Source: Bacteroides sp. (GTDB lineage: Bacteria; Bacteroidota; Bacteroidia; Bacteroidales; Bacteroidaceae). Taken from it: a DNA stretch of 64,000 bases. Shown one piece after another: positions 1 through 9,095 of this stretch. Made by a program: the position numbers and the translations under genes. The DNA lies in the NCBI GenBank assembly GCA_022648295.1, contig JALCME010000009.1:1-64000 (forward strand), in the 5' to 3' direction. The notes under the pieces were generated by a model. That model saw only the letters and a list, made by a program, of their open reading frames with translations, was not told where the DNA came from and searched no databases. Position 1 is the stretch's first letter; each line of letters starts with the position of its first letter.

Positions 1-111
1 ACGGAAGGCTTTGTCAACAAACTAAAGACAGTAAAACGCTTAATGTATGGTAAAGCGAGTATAGGACTTCTTAAAAACAAGCTGGTAATGGAACATATTC
101 TTTTCAACTAA
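1..111 (+). CDS. ISL3-like transposase, C-terminal fragment (cut by window start)
   Basis: Frame 1 is open from the first base to a TAA at 109-111 and encodes 36 residues. They include EGFVNKLKTVKRLMYG followed by a short leucine-rich tail. This resembles the C-terminal end of the DDE transposase domain of ISL3-family elements, where an E-G-x-N-N-K-x-K segment carries the last catalytic Glu. The rest of the gene lies upstream of the window, so it cannot be said whether the element is intact. A small inverted repeat, GAACC-loop-GGTTC at 121-135, follows the stop. It could be part of the element's end, but no terminal inverted repeat or target duplication can be shown. Family assignment is by motif memory only. 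Confidence 0.6.
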   Translation, partial: TEGFVNKLKTVKRLMYGKASIGLLKNKLVMEHILFN

Positions 112-353
112 ATTAAAGAAGAACCGAAAAGGTTCACACCTTATGAATTATATTTCCTGCTTCAGTATACAGAAAACAGAAAGCTTTCCTTGTTTGCTAC
201 ACATTCCGTTCAAATTCTTCCTGCTTGACTTTACAAGTTTTCCAAACAGTCCCTAATTTACCATACACAGAAGTAACATTAGGCAAATAGTTGCATACGG
301 AAGCTTTCACGATTTCAAAGTTAAATAAATATCATTAAATGTCATAAACGAAT
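112..353. other. intergenic stretch between transposase end and pckA terminator
   Basis: No gene is visible in these 242 bases. The one notable feature is 241-278, which aligns without gaps to the pckA promoter region at 2107-2144: 14 identical bases, a weaker middle, then 8 identical bases (about 29 of 38). Confidence 0.5.
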
Positions 354-383
354 AAAGGCTGCCCGTTTACCGGACAGCCTTTA
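354..383 (-). terminator. rho-independent terminator of pckA
   Basis: AAGGCTGCCC and GGACAGCCTT form a 10-bp stem around a 7-base loop, about 30 bases beyond the pckA stop. The only mismatch on the plus strand becomes a G-U pair in minus-strand RNA, and AT-rich sequence follows on that strand. It therefore fits pckA, not a plus-strand gene. Confidence 0.75.
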
Positions 384-412
384 CCTCATATATATCTAAG
401 TAATTTACAAAC

Positions 413-2020
413 TTAGAGCTTAGGACCAGCAGCAACTAAAGCTTTACCAGCTTTGTTTCCTTCAAACTTAGCAAAGTTCTTAATGAAACGTGCAGCAAGA
501 TCTTTTGCTTTATCTTCCCATTTGCAAGCGCATTCATAAGTATCGCGAGGATCAAGGATCTTAGGATCAACACCCGGCAATGCAGTAGGAACTACGAAAT
601 CAAAGTAAGGAATAGTTTTAGTAGGAGCCTTATCAATAGAGCCATCAAGGATAGCATCGATAATGCCACGAGTATCTTTAATAGAAATACGTTTGCCACT
701 ACCATTCCAACCTGTATTTACCAAATATGCTTTAGCACCTACTTTATTCATCTTCTTAACCAATTCTTCTGCATATTTAGTAGGGTGTAAGCTCAAGAAA
801 GCTGCACCAAAGCAAGCAGAGAAAGTAGGAGTCGGTTCAGTAATACCACGTTCTGTTCCTGCTAATTTTGCAGTAAAACCAGAAAGGAAGTAATATTGAG
901 CTTGCTGGTCATTTAAGATAGATACAGGAGGCAATACACCGAATGCATCAGCAGACAAGAAGATAACTTGTTTTGCATGAGGACCTTTAGAAATCGGTTT
1001 TACAATATTTTCGATGTGATAGATAGGATAAGAAACACGCGTATTTTCAGTTACGCTCTTATCAGCAAAATCAATTTTTCCGCTAGCGTCAACTGTTACA
1101 TTTTCCAACAAGGCATCACGTTTGATGGCATTGTAAATATCTGGTTCACTATCTTTATCCAAATTGATAACTTTTGCATAGCAACCACCTTCATAGTTGA
1201 ATACGCCTTCATCATCCCATCCGTGTTCGTCATCACCAATTAACATACGTTTTGGATCTGTAGACAAAGTTGTTTTACCTGTACCGGACAAACCAAAGAA
1301 AATAGCAGTGCTCTTTCCTTCTTTGTCTGTATTAGCAGAACAGTGCATAGAAGCGATGCCACGCAATGGATTTGCATAGTTCATGATAGTGAACAAACCT
1401 TTCTTCATCTCACCACCATACCAAGTATTTAAAATAACTTGCTCTTTTGTTCTTAAGTTGAATACAGCAGCTGTTTCAGAATTCAAGCCCAATTCTTTGT
1501 AATTTTCAACTTTAGCTTTAGAAGCGTTGAAAGATACGAAATCAGGTTCACCATAGTTGGCTAATTCTTCAGCAGTAGGACGAATAAACATGTTGGTAAC
1601 AAAATGAGCTTGCCATGCTACTTCCATAATGAAACGTACTTTCATACGAGTTGCGGCGTTAGCACCACAGAATGTATCTACAACAAACAAACGTTTGCCA
1701 GACAATTCTTTCACAGCTTTTGCTTTCAAGTCAGTCCATGCATCTTCAGAACAAGGTTTATTGTCGTTCTTGTACTCATCAGAAGTCCACCATACCGAAC
1801 TCTCGCTAGCTTCATTCTTTACGAAGAATTTATCTTTAGGAGAACGGCCTGTATAGATACCTGTCATTACATTGACAGCACCCAATTCTGTTACCTGACC
1901 TTTTTCAAAACCTTCCAAACCAGGTTTGGTTTCCTCTGCAAAAAGTACGTCGTATGATGGATTGTGAAGAATCTCCTTTACATCCTTGATACCGTACTTG
2001 CTTAAATCTAAATTTGCCAT
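413..2020 (-). CDS. pckA: phosphoenolpyruvate carboxykinase (ATP)
   Basis: The 535-residue protein matches the usual length of ATP-type PEPCK. This enzyme interconverts oxaloacetate + ATP and PEP + CO2 + ADP. In Bacteroides it usually runs toward oxaloacetate, feeding the fumarate/succinate fermentation branch. Visible motifs are the substrate-loop residues TGRSPKDKF near 57-65, the P-loop GLSGTGKTT at 243-251, and the metal/kinase-2 motif [11 protein letters not shown] near 260-270. It is cytosolic and monocistronic: a promoter box lies about 115 bases upstream and a strong terminator follows. The long leader of about 110 bases could carry regulation, but no known riboswitch is recognised in it. 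Confidence 0.97.
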   Translation of the reverse strand: MANLDLSKYGIKDVKEILHNPSYDVLFAEETKPGLEGFEKGQVTELGAVNVMTGIYTGRSPKDKFFVKNEASESSVWWTSDEYKNDNKPCSEDAWTDLKAKAVKELSGKRLFVVDTFCGANAATRMKVRFIMEVAWQAHFVTNMFIRPTAEELANYGEPDFVSFNASKAKVENYKELGLNSETAAVFNLRTKEQVILNTWYGGEMKKGLFTIMNYANPLRGIASMHCSANTDKEGKSTAIFFGLSGTGKTTLSTDPKRMLIGDDEHGWDDEGVFNYEGGCYAKVINLDKDSEPDIYNAIKRDALLENVTVDASGKIDFADKSVTENTRVSYPIYHIENIVKPISKGPHAKQVIFLSADAFGVLPPVSILNDQQAQYYFLSGFTAKLAGTERGITEPTPTFSACFGAAFLSLHPTKYAEELVKKMNKVGAKAYLVNTGWNGSGKRISIKDTRGIIDAILDGSIDKAPTKTIPYFDFVVPTALPGVDPKILDPRDTYECACKWEDKAKDLAARFIKNFAKFEGNKAGKALVAAGPKL

Positions 2021-2133
2021 TTCTTTTAATGATTTAAAATTTGGTATTTGGTTTATTATCTCTTTACCCTAAATATATAACATAAGAATCGATATTTGGT
2101 TTACCCTCCAAACAGTCCCTTGTTTTTCGCGTA

Positions 2134-2141
2134 CAAAAGTA
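2134..2141 (-). promoter_or_regulatory. -7 box for pckA (TACTTTTG)
   Basis: This is an exact TAnnTTTG match on the minus strand, 114 bases before the pckA ATG. The -33 element is not clear. The surrounding 38 bases recur in degenerate form at 241-278. Confidence 0.5.
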
Positions 2142-2287
2142 ACACTTTCTTTGAAAACAGCCTCTTAATTAGAGAAATTTTTCCTTAATGAAAAAACTTT
2201 TATCACTCCGTAACAATATCTGCAAACTGAATGTTGCAAATTGACGGAGAAATGGTTTACTTTGCGCATAAAAATACAATAAGCGTT

Positions 2288-2941
2288 ATGAAGATCATTA
2301 ATTTTACTGAAACAAATTCAGTATTAAACCAGTATGTGGCGGAAATTAGAGACACACAAATTCAAAGCGACCGCCTTCGTTTCCGCCGCAATATTGAACG
2401 CATAGGAGAGATGATGGCCTACGAAATAAGCAAAACGCTTACATACTCTCCCAAAGAGTTTCGAACCCCTTTGGGTATAGCTTCCATTCAAACTCCCGAT
2501 TCTCGGTTGGTAGTTAGTACAATCTTGCGTGCAGGTCTCCCTTTCCACCAAGGATTCCTCAATTGTTTCGACCACGCAGAAAATGCTTTTGTATCCGCTT
2601 ATCGCAAATATAAAGATACTTTAAAATTTGACATCCATATTGAGTACATCGCTTCTCCCCGCATTGACGGGAAAACCCTTATTATAGTTGACCCCATGTT
2701 AGCTACCGGCAGTAGTATGGAACTAAGTTATCAAGCTATGCTAACCAAGGGACATCCAGCCGAAATCCATATTGTTTCTATTATCGCAAGCCGTCAGGCA
2801 GTGGAGCATATCGCAAATACTTTCCCTGAAGAAAAGACCACAGTCTGGTGTGCAGCCATTGATCCTGAAATCAATGAGCACTCTTATATTGTGCCCGGAT
2901 TAGGTGATGCGGGGGATTTGGCATTCGGGGAAAAAGAATAA
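2288..2941 (+). CDS. upp: uracil phosphoribosyltransferase
   Basis: This enzyme salvages uracil: uracil + PRPP gives UMP + PPi. The frame opens at 2231, but the ATG at 2288 gives 217 residues, close to the family length, and the protein starts MKIINFTETNSV. The upstream codons also run through a promoter-like TTTACTTTG sequence at about 2265, which argues against the longer start. The PRPP-binding loop is seen as VDPMLATGSS near residues 134-143. The C-terminal uracil-binding segment with PGLGDAGD is also present. The gene is cytosolic and stands alone, transcribed divergently from pckA. Confidence 0.95.
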   Translation: MKIINFTETNSVLNQYVAEIRDTQIQSDRLRFRRNIERIGEMMAYEISKTLTYSPKEFRTPLGIASIQTPDSRLVVSTILRAGLPFHQGFLNCFDHAENAFVSAYRKYKDTLKFDIHIEYIASPRIDGKTLIIVDPMLATGSSMELSYQAMLTKGHPAEIHIVSIIASRQAVEHIANTFPEEKTTVWCAAIDPEINEHSYIVPGLGDAGDLAFGEKE

Positions 2942-3126
2942 GCCTTCTCACATGGATTTTTCACATAGAACATCATTATGATAGAGAATCAACTGCTAAA
3001 TTACTCGAAGAGATGAAGTTATGACCAAAGAAAATAGATTCAAGACTATGCCCCTCGTCGATAAAACTCTTCATTTCGTAGGTTTTCTTTTTTTCTCTCT
3101 TTCTAACTTTTTATATTTGCACAACA
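2942..3126. other. intergenic, no supported gene
   Basis: This stretch follows upp. It is pyrimidine-rich near 3080-3111 and leads into a promoter-like box at 3112. A 47-codon frame starting near 3020 has no recognisable features and is not called. Confidence 0.4.
3112..3119 (+). promoter_or_regulatory. orphan -7 box (TATATTTG)
   Basis: This is an exact TAnnTTTG match directly upstream of the start-less gene remnant at 3127-3264. It may be the promoter of a gene whose body was lost by deletion. Confidence 0.4.
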
Positions 3127-3264
3127 GAAATAAAGAAGATCTTAACAGCAGAACAATATGCTAAATGGCAGAGTATACGTCAATCACAAGAATCTTTTCA
3201 CAAACATCCTCAAGGAGATAAATTCTCCGGCAAAGAGACAAAACTTAAAGAAGATACTAAATAA
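3127..3264 (+). pseudogene. C-terminal remnant of a Spy/DUF4890-like periplasmic protein
   Basis: The frame reads EIKKILTAEQYAKWQSIRQ and continues through a hydrophilic Lys/Glu-rich tail to a TAA at 3262. The pattern I-L-T-x-E-Q-Y-A-K-W is typical of the last LTxxQ-type helix of small Bacteroidota proteins related to Spy/CpxP and DUF4890. No in-frame ATG, GTG or TTG and no signal peptide precedes it, so this is read as the end of a gene that lost its 5' part. A spurious open frame is the alternative, because only 46 codons are available. Confidence 0.45.
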
Positions 3265-3308
3265 AGAGACTCTCTCTAAATAGCGTTTTTTCATGTATTA
3301 TTGACTGT

Positions 3309-3346
3309 GCCGCTTCGCGCCCGTGAGGGAATGGAGCGGCTTTTTA
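3309..3346 (+). terminator. rho-independent terminator
   Basis: GCCGCT (3309-3314) pairs with AGCGGC (3335-3340). An inner CCC-GTGA-GGG hairpin lies between them, and TTTTTATT follows. It terminates plus-strand transcription from upp and the remnant at 3127-3264. Confidence 0.75.
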
Positions 3347-3424
3347 TTGTATCATCCCCGATACCAGAGTAACAAAAGCAAAAATGAAAAAAGCTATATA
3401 AAGAGGAATATTAAAAATTCTTTT

Positions 3425-3432
3425 TATCTTTG
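3425..3432 (+). promoter_or_regulatory. -7 box for the exchanger operon (TATCTTTG)
   Basis: This is an exact TAnnTTTG match, 26 bases before the ATG at 3459. Confidence 0.55.
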
Positions 3433-3458
3433 TCTCACACAACAAAGACAATTTCTAT

Positions 3459-4415
3459 ATGAATATTCTGCTTCTTATCGGAGGACTTGTTGCTATTCTC
3501 TTAGGAGCCAATGCCCTGACAGATGGCGGCGCATCCATAGCCAAACGCTTCAGTGTATCACCACTTGTTATCGGATTAACAATCGTAGCCTTCGGAACAT
3601 CTACTCCTGAATTAGCCGTGAGCATATCTTCTGCTTTAAAAGGTAGCACAGGCATTGCCATAGGTAATATAGTAGGCAGTAACATATTCAACACTTTAAT
3701 GATAGTCGGTTGTACAGCCCTTTTCGCTCCCATTGTCATCTCCAAAAACACTTTAAGAAAAGAAATCCCACTTTGCATTCTTTCTTCCGTTGTATTGCTT
3801 ATCTGCTCAAATGATATATTTCTCAACCATGAAACAGAAAATATACTCAGCGTTACAGATGGACTAATTCTTCTATGTTTCTTTGCCATCTTTATGGGAT
3901 ATACATTTGCCATAGCCTTCCAAGAGAGTAGCAAAGAGGCCTCGGAAGACGTCAAAGAATTGCCTATCTGGAAATCAACTTTTTACATCATAGGAGGCTT
4001 GGGACTTCTTATCTTGGGAGGAAATTTCTTTGTAAATGGAGCTAGTGGGATTGCTCGCAGTCTGGGAGTCAGTGAATCCGTAATTGGTCTCACCTTAGTA
4101 GCAGGAGGAACTTCATTACCGGAGCTTGCAACATCAATTGTTGCAGCATTAAAAAAGAATCCGGAAATCGCCATAGGAAATGTCATAGGCAGCAATCTTT
4201 TCAACATTTTTTTTGTATTAGGTTGCAGTGCCTCTATCACCCCACTCCACATAACAGGAGATAATAACTTCAACCTATTAATGTTAGTAGGTTCCAGTAT
4301 CTTGTTATGGCTATTCGGATTATTCTTTGCCAAACGCACCATTACACGTATTGAAGGTAGTATATTGGTGCTATGCTACATAGCTTATATTACTTTACTA
4401 ATTTATACAGCTTAA
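3459..4415 (+). CDS. calcium/sodium antiporter (CaCA family, YrbG-like)
   Basis: This 318-residue inner-membrane protein has about ten hydrophobic segments in two homologous halves. Each half carries the alpha-repeat of the Ca2+/cation antiporter superfamily: FGTSTPELAVS with GNIVGSNIFN near 46-77, and AGGTSLPELATS with GNVIGSNLFN near 212-250. The acidic residues in the two PEL motifs are the expected cation ligands. Related proteins exchange cytoplasmic Ca2+ for Na+ or H+, but the actual ion is not fixed by sequence. A membrane-bound AraC-type regulator starts 12 bases after the stop, so the two are probably co-transcribed. Confidence 0.93.
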   Translation: MNILLLIGGLVAILLGANALTDGGASIAKRFSVSPLVIGLTIVAFGTSTPELAVSISSALKGSTGIAIGNIVGSNIFNTLMIVGCTALFAPIVISKNTLRKEIPLCILSSVVLLICSNDIFLNHETENILSVTDGLILLCFFAIFMGYTFAIAFQESSKEASEDVKELPIWKSTFYIIGGLGLLILGGNFFVNGASGIARSLGVSESVIGLTLVAGGTSLPELATSIVAALKKNPEIAIGNVIGSNLFNIFFVLGCSASITPLHITGDNNFNLLMLVGSSILLWLFGLFFAKRTITRIEGSILVLCYIAYITLLIYTA

Positions 4416-4427
4416 AGCCTTCAAAGA

Positions 4428-5492
4428 ATGGGAGGAGCTAATATATCATATTTTTTTAATGGGGTAGCCTTTATGTTTTTTGCCCATGCCAGCCTAAAGT
4501 TACTGTTCAAAGAGAAACGTTCACGTATACAAACAATGCTAGGATTTACACTCGCTTTTTGGACTCTGCTAGAATTGAAAGATATAATGCTCTATTTCCC
4601 TTCATTAAAGACAGAAAAGCTTATCAACTTCTTTACCTTTATAGACGGATGGGCTGTTGCAGCATGCTCTTTTTTCTTATTAGAGCTCATTTCTCCGAAA
4701 TGGATTAATAAAAAAAGAATAATGATTCTTTTAAGTCCTTATATCTTATTCACTTTTTTCTATTTATGCACATTCCACCATTGGATATTGTCACTCTATT
4801 TTGGATTTATCTTAATTTATAGCAGCATCATTATTTTTATAGTAGCCTTTGCTGCAAGACGTTATCAATACTATATACACAATAATTATTCTTATTCCGA
4901 ACATATTGACGTGGCATGGTTGACCAGAGCTACAGTTATACTTGGCATCTGTTTACTCATTTGGCTATATACCAATATTAGCATAACAGGCTGGGGAGAT
5001 GCAATCTATTATCTTTCTTCTGTAGTCTTATGGTCTTTCATCTTCCTTAAGTCAAACTCGCAACTTAGCATTCCTATGCCTAACAATTTGAAAGGGAACC
5101 TATTTTCTAAAGAAACAATAGAAGAAGATGAAGATAAAGAAGGTAACAGTTGTAACCGCATATTTCAAGAAGAACTACAAAGAATTATGGAGGAGCAACA
5201 TCTCTACTTAAATCCAAAACTTAGTATCAACGACGTGGCAAATGCCATTGGCACAAACCGCACCTATTTATCTTCTTACTTTAACAATGAATTAGACACC
5301 ACATTTTATGATTATATCAACAACTTACGCATAGAAAAAGCTAGTAAGAAGCTACTGGAGACTTATCCATTGACCATGAACATTGATGAAATTGCAGAAC
5401 GTTCAGGCTTTAATTCAACATCAACTTTCCGACGGGCATTCATGAAAAACACAGGTTTGTCGCCATTGCAATATAAGAGAAGCAGACAATAG
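4428..5492 (+). CDS. AraC-family regulator with N-terminal membrane domain
   Basis: Residues 1 to about 215 form six or seven hydrophobic segments. A charged linker rich in Glu and Asp follows (about 225-245), then a C-terminal AraC/XylS double helix-turn-helix domain (about 255-350). The latter is seen as LSINDVANAIGTNRTYLSSY and IDEIAERSGFNSTSTFRRAF followed by TGLSPLQYK. The protein therefore looks like a one-component regulator anchored in the inner membrane, a layout common in Bacteroidota. Its signal and targets are unknown. The start 12 bases after the exchanger gene suggests it may control, or sense conditions linked to, ion transport; that link is inferred from context only. Confidence 0.85.
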   Translation: MGGANISYFFNGVAFMFFAHASLKLLFKEKRSRIQTMLGFTLAFWTLLELKDIMLYFPSLKTEKLINFFTFIDGWAVAACSFFLLELISPKWINKKRIMILLSPYILFTFFYLCTFHHWILSLYFGFILIYSSIIIFIVAFAARRYQYYIHNNYSYSEHIDVAWLTRATVILGICLLIWLYTNISITGWGDAIYYLSSVVLWSFIFLKSNSQLSIPMPNNLKGNLFSKETIEEDEDKEGNSCNRIFQEELQRIMEEQHLYLNPKLSINDVANAIGTNRTYLSSYFNNELDTTFYDYINNLRIEKASKKLLETYPLTMNIDEIAERSGFNSTSTFRRAFMKNTGLSPLQYKRSRQ

Positions 5493-5539
5493 AACAATGG
5501 TTTTTTAACCGGGTGCGTGGTATTTTAAAGATTATCACG

Positions 5540-5547
5540 TATATTTG
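5540..5547 (+). promoter_or_regulatory. -7 box upstream of the GNAT-like gene (TATATTTG)
   Basis: This is an exact TAnnTTTG match, 21 bases before the ATG at 5569. It overlaps the in-frame TTG at 5545, so the gene starts at 5569. Confidence 0.55.
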
Positions 5548-5568
5548 CTATCTCTTAGTAATAAAATT

Positions 5569-6708
5569 ATGGCAATAACAATCAAAACGGTTTCTACCAA
5601 AAAAGAATTGAAAAGATTTATTCGTTTCAATTATCGGTTATATAAAAACAATTCTTATTCTGTCCCTGATCTCTATGACGACATGCTTAACACTTTTAAT
5701 AAAAAGAAGAATGCAGCATTCGAGTTTTGTGAGGCAGAGTTTTTTTTAGCATACAGAAATAACAAAATAGTAGGGCGCATAACCGCAATCATTAATAATA
5801 GAGCCAACGAAATATGGAATAAAAAGGAAGTCCGTTTCGGATGGATTGATTTTATTGATGATTTTGAAGTTTCAGAAGCCTTGATACACGCTGTGGAAGA
5901 GTGGGGAAAATCTAAGGGGATGACCCATATTCAAGGGCCATTGGGCTTTACCGATTTTGATGCTGAAGGTATGCTTATTGAAGGATATGACCAACTCAGC
6001 ACAATGTCTACCACCTATAATTATCCCTACTATCCGTCTCATATGGAACATATGGGATTTCAAAAAGAAGCAGATTGGGTGGAATACAAAATCTATATCC
6101 CAGATGAAATTCCGGAAAAACATAAACGAATTACTGAACTCATCCAGCGTAAGTACAATCTCAAAATTAAAAAATACAAGTCAGCAAAAAAAATAGCCAA
6201 AGATTACGGTCAGGCTATCTTCGAGTTGATGAATGAAGCTTATAAACCTCTTTTTGGGTATTCTGCATTATCACAGGGACAGATCAACCAGTATATAAAA
6301 ATGTATCTGCCCATAGTGGATTTACGTATGGTAACTCTTGTTACGGATGCAGATGACAAACTTGTGGCCGTAGGCATTTCTATGCCCTCGCTTTCAGAGG
6401 CATTACAAAAAGCTCATGGACGTCTGCTACCATTTGGATGGTATTATCTATTAAAGGCACTATTTATGAAACGCCGTGCCAAAATACTGGACTTATTGCT
6501 CGTAGCAGTAAAACCGGAATATCAAAATAAAGGAGTTAATGCTTTATTATTTTCCGATTTAATACCTGTTTACAAGAAATTAGGTTTTATTTTTGCTGAA
6601 AGTAATCCGGAGCTGGAATTAAACGGAAAAGTACAAGCCCAATGGGATTATTTTAAGACCGAACAGCATAAACGTCGCAGAGCTTTCATAAAAGAGATAG
6701 AACTATAA
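5569..6708 (+). CDS. GNAT-superfamily acetyltransferase-like protein
   Basis: The frame can be extended to a TTG at 5545, but that codon lies inside a promoter box. The ATG at 5569 gives 379 residues starting MAITIKTVSTKKELK. The sequence has GNAT-like strands, such as AEFFLAYRNNKIVGRITAIIN near 60-85 and a second acetyl-CoA-site-like stretch near 310-330 (AVKPEYQNKGVNALLFSDL). That layout fits a tandem GNAT fold seen in uncharacterised YghO-type proteins. The acceptor substrate is unknown. It is followed by parE after 38 bases and may be co-transcribed with it. Confidence 0.75.
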   Translation: MAITIKTVSTKKELKRFIRFNYRLYKNNSYSVPDLYDDMLNTFNKKKNAAFEFCEAEFFLAYRNNKIVGRITAIINNRANEIWNKKEVRFGWIDFIDDFEVSEALIHAVEEWGKSKGMTHIQGPLGFTDFDAEGMLIEGYDQLSTMSTTYNYPYYPSHMEHMGFQKEADWVEYKIYIPDEIPEKHKRITELIQRKYNLKIKKYKSAKKIAKDYGQAIFELMNEAYKPLFGYSALSQGQINQYIKMYLPIVDLRMVTLVTDADDKLVAVGISMPSLSEALQKAHGRLLPFGWYYLLKALFMKRRAKILDLLLVAVKPEYQNKGVNALLFSDLIPVYKKLGFIFAESNPELELNGKVQAQWDYFKTEQHKRRRAFIKEIEL

Positions 6709-6746
6709 AAGCACAAATAAACTTGCAATCTGGGAGGATATAAAAT

Positions 6747-8618
6747 ATGGAAGATATTAATGGATTGATACCCGAAAACAAGGTAGAATATACAGAAGAA
6801 AATATCCGGCACTTAGACGACATGGAACATATCCGTATACGTTCGGGTATGTATATTGGCCGGCTGGGTGATGGCAGCCAAAATGATGATGGAATCTACG
6901 TTTTGCTTAAAGAAGTCATGGATAACAGTATCGATGAATTCAAGATGGGAGCAGGCAAGAAAATTGAAATCACCATTGAAGACAATCTACGCGTCAACGT
7001 ACGCGATTATGGACGGGGTATTCCACAAGGAAAATTAATAGAAGCCGTTAGCAAACTCAATACCGGAGGGAAATATGACAGTAAGGCATTTAAAAAAAGT
7101 GTTGGGCTAAATGGGGTAGGCATTAAGGCAGTAAATGCACTGAGCAGTCAGTTTGAGGTTCGCAGTTATCGAGATGGAAAAGTTCGCATTGCTATTTTCG
7201 AAAAAGGCGTACTGAAAAGCGATGTGACAAAAGATTCCGAAGAAGAAAACGGAACATATATATTCTTTGAACCGGACAACACATTGTTTACCAACTATTC
7301 CTTCCAAAGTAATTTTGTCGAAACACTTTTACGAAACTATACCTACTTGAATACCGGGCTTTCTATCATTTATAACGGTCAGCGTATCATATCACGACAT
7401 GGCCTGGAAGATTTGCTAAATGATAATATGACCGCTCAAGGATTATATGACATCGTTCATCTAAAAGGGGAAGATATAGAAATAGCCTTTACGCATACAA
7501 ACCAATATGGAGAAGAATACTATTCCTTCGTCAATGGGCAACATACCACGCAAGGAGGTACACACCAGAGTGCACTCAAAGAACACATAGCCCGTACTAT
7601 TAAAGAATTCTACAATAAGAATCAAGAATACGCTGATATCCGCAACGGCATTGTAGCTGCCATTGCAATTAATGTTGAGGAACCTCAATTCGAAGGTCAG
7701 ACCAAAACTAAACTAGGATCACCTTCCATGTCTCCCGGAGGAGTTAGCGTTAATAAATATATCGGTGATTTCATTAAGACGGAAGTAGATAATTTCCTTC
7801 ATAAAAACTCATTGGTAGCAGAAATTATGCTACAAAAGATACAAGATTCCGAAAAAGAACGCAAAGCCATAGCCGGAGTCACAAAGCTGGCACGTGAACG
7901 TGCTAAAAAAGCAAATTTGCATAATCGTAAACTTCGAGATTGCCGTTTTCATCTGAACGACAGTAAAGGGAAAGAGCTGGAAGCTGAGTCCTGCATATTC
8001 ATTACCGAGGGCGATTCGGCGAGCGGATCTATTACAAAAAGTCGAGACGTAAACACACAGGCTGTTTTTAGCTTACGTGGCAAGCCATTGAACTCATACG
8101 GCCTGACTAAAAAAATAGTATACGAAAATGAAGAATTTAATTTGTTGCAAGCAGCTTTAAATATAGAAGATGGCATTGAGGGGTTGCGGTATAATAAGGT
8201 AATTGTTGCAACCGATGCAGATGTTGACGGAATGCATATTCGCCTGTTACTCATTACTTTCTTCCTTCAGTTCTTTCCTGATTTAATCAAAAAGGGACAT
8301 GTATACATCCTCCAAACCCCCTTATTCCGCGTGCGCAATAAGAAGAAAACCTCATATTGTTACACAGAAGAAGAACGTATAAAAGCTATTGACGAGCTAG
8401 GTCCTAATCCGGAGATAACCCGATTTAAAGGATTAGGAGAAATCTCTCCGGATGAATTCAAGCATTTCATAGGAAAAGACATACGTCTTGAACCGGTATC
8501 TTTACGTAAAACCGATTTAGTGAAAGAACTTTTAGAATTCTATATGGGGAAAAATACCATGGAACGGCAAAACTTTATTATCGATAATCTGGTTATAGAA
8601 GAAGATTTAGCATCATGA
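6747..8618 (+). CDS. parE: DNA topoisomerase IV subunit B (ATPase subunit)
   Basis: This 623-residue type IIA topoisomerase ATPase subunit has a GHKL ATPase domain first. Its motifs are RSGMYIG near 34-40, [10 protein letters not shown] near 56-65, DYGRGIP near 89-95 and [12 protein letters not shown] near 122-133. The transducer domain follows, and then the TOPRIM domain with [10 protein letters not shown] near 418 and [10 protein letters not shown] near 488. With ParC it decatenates daughter chromosomes. The short length without the GyrB-type insertion and the sequence style favour ParE over GyrB. parC is not adjacent. coaD overlaps its last four bases. Confidence 0.92.
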   Translation: MEDINGLIPENKVEYTEENIRHLDDMEHIRIRSGMYIGRLGDGSQNDDGIYVLLKEVMDNSIDEFKMGAGKKIEITIEDNLRVNVRDYGRGIPQGKLIEAVSKLNTGGKYDSKAFKKSVGLNGVGIKAVNALSSQFEVRSYRDGKVRIAIFEKGVLKSDVTKDSEEENGTYIFFEPDNTLFTNYSFQSNFVETLLRNYTYLNTGLSIIYNGQRIISRHGLEDLLNDNMTAQGLYDIVHLKGEDIEIAFTHTNQYGEEYYSFVNGQHTTQGGTHQSALKEHIARTIKEFYNKNQEYADIRNGIVAAIAINVEEPQFEGQTKTKLGSPSMSPGGVSVNKYIGDFIKTEVDNFLHKNSLVAEIMLQKIQDSEKERKAIAGVTKLARERAKKANLHNRKLRDCRFHLNDSKGKELEAESCIFITEGDSASGSITKSRDVNTQAVFSLRGKPLNSYGLTKKIVYENEEFNLLQAALNIEDGIEGLRYNKVIVATDADVDGMHIRLLLITFFLQFFPDLIKKGHVYILQTPLFRVRNKKKTSYCYTEEERIKAIDELGPNPEITRFKGLGEISPDEFKHFIGKDIRLEPVSLRKTDLVKELLEFYMGKNTMERQNFIIDNLVIEEDLAS

Positions 8619-9067
8619 GAAGAGCAATTTTTCCAGGGACATTCGATCCTTTTACTATTGGGCACTATTCCATTGTAACCCGAGCATTGGCTTTCATGGA
8701 TGAAATCGTTATTGGCATTGGCATTAATGAAAATAAAAATACTTATTTCCCTATAGCAAAACGTGAGAAAATGATAAGGGATTTCTATCAGAATGAGCCT
8801 CGCATAACAGTGGACTCTTACGATTCCCTAACTATTGATTTTGCAAAGAAAGTAAATGCACAGTTCATCATACGCGGTATCCGGACAGTAAAAGATTTTG
8901 AGTATGAAGAGACTATTGCAGATATTAATCGTAAACTTTCCGGAGTCGAAACAATTCTATTATTTACCGAACCAGAACTTACCTGCATCAGTTCTACCAC
9001 CGTACGTGAATTGTTACAATATGGGAAAGACATCAGCCAATTCATTCCTAAGGGAATGAAAATATAA
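8615..9067 (+). CDS. coaD: phosphopantetheine adenylyltransferase
   Basis: This enzyme catalyses the fourth step of CoA synthesis: 4'-phosphopantetheine + ATP gives dephospho-CoA + PPi. The 150 residues match the family. [11 protein letters not shown] near 7-17 holds the nucleotidyltransferase T/HxGH motif, [12 protein letters not shown] near 88-99 is the central signature, and [10 protein letters not shown] lies near 127-136. The start overlaps the parE stop as ATGA, indicating translational coupling. Confidence 0.97.
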   Translation: MRRAIFPGTFDPFTIGHYSIVTRALAFMDEIVIGIGINENKNTYFPIAKREKMIRDFYQNEPRITVDSYDSLTIDFAKKVNAQFIIRGIRTVKDFEYEETIADINRKLSGVETILLFTEPELTCISSTTVRELLQYGKDISQFIPKGMKI

Positions 9068-9095
9068 TAATCAAAAATATTATAATAATTAATAA

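Noticed and set aside
3323..3610. 95-codon plus-strand frame across the terminator and the exchanger promoter
   Set aside because: It starts inside a terminator hairpin and runs out of frame into the exchanger gene; its composition looks random.
3455..3955. 166-codon minus-strand frame opposite the exchanger gene
   Set aside because: It is antisense to a clear CaCA protein, has no recognisable domain, and mirrors the codon structure of the real gene.
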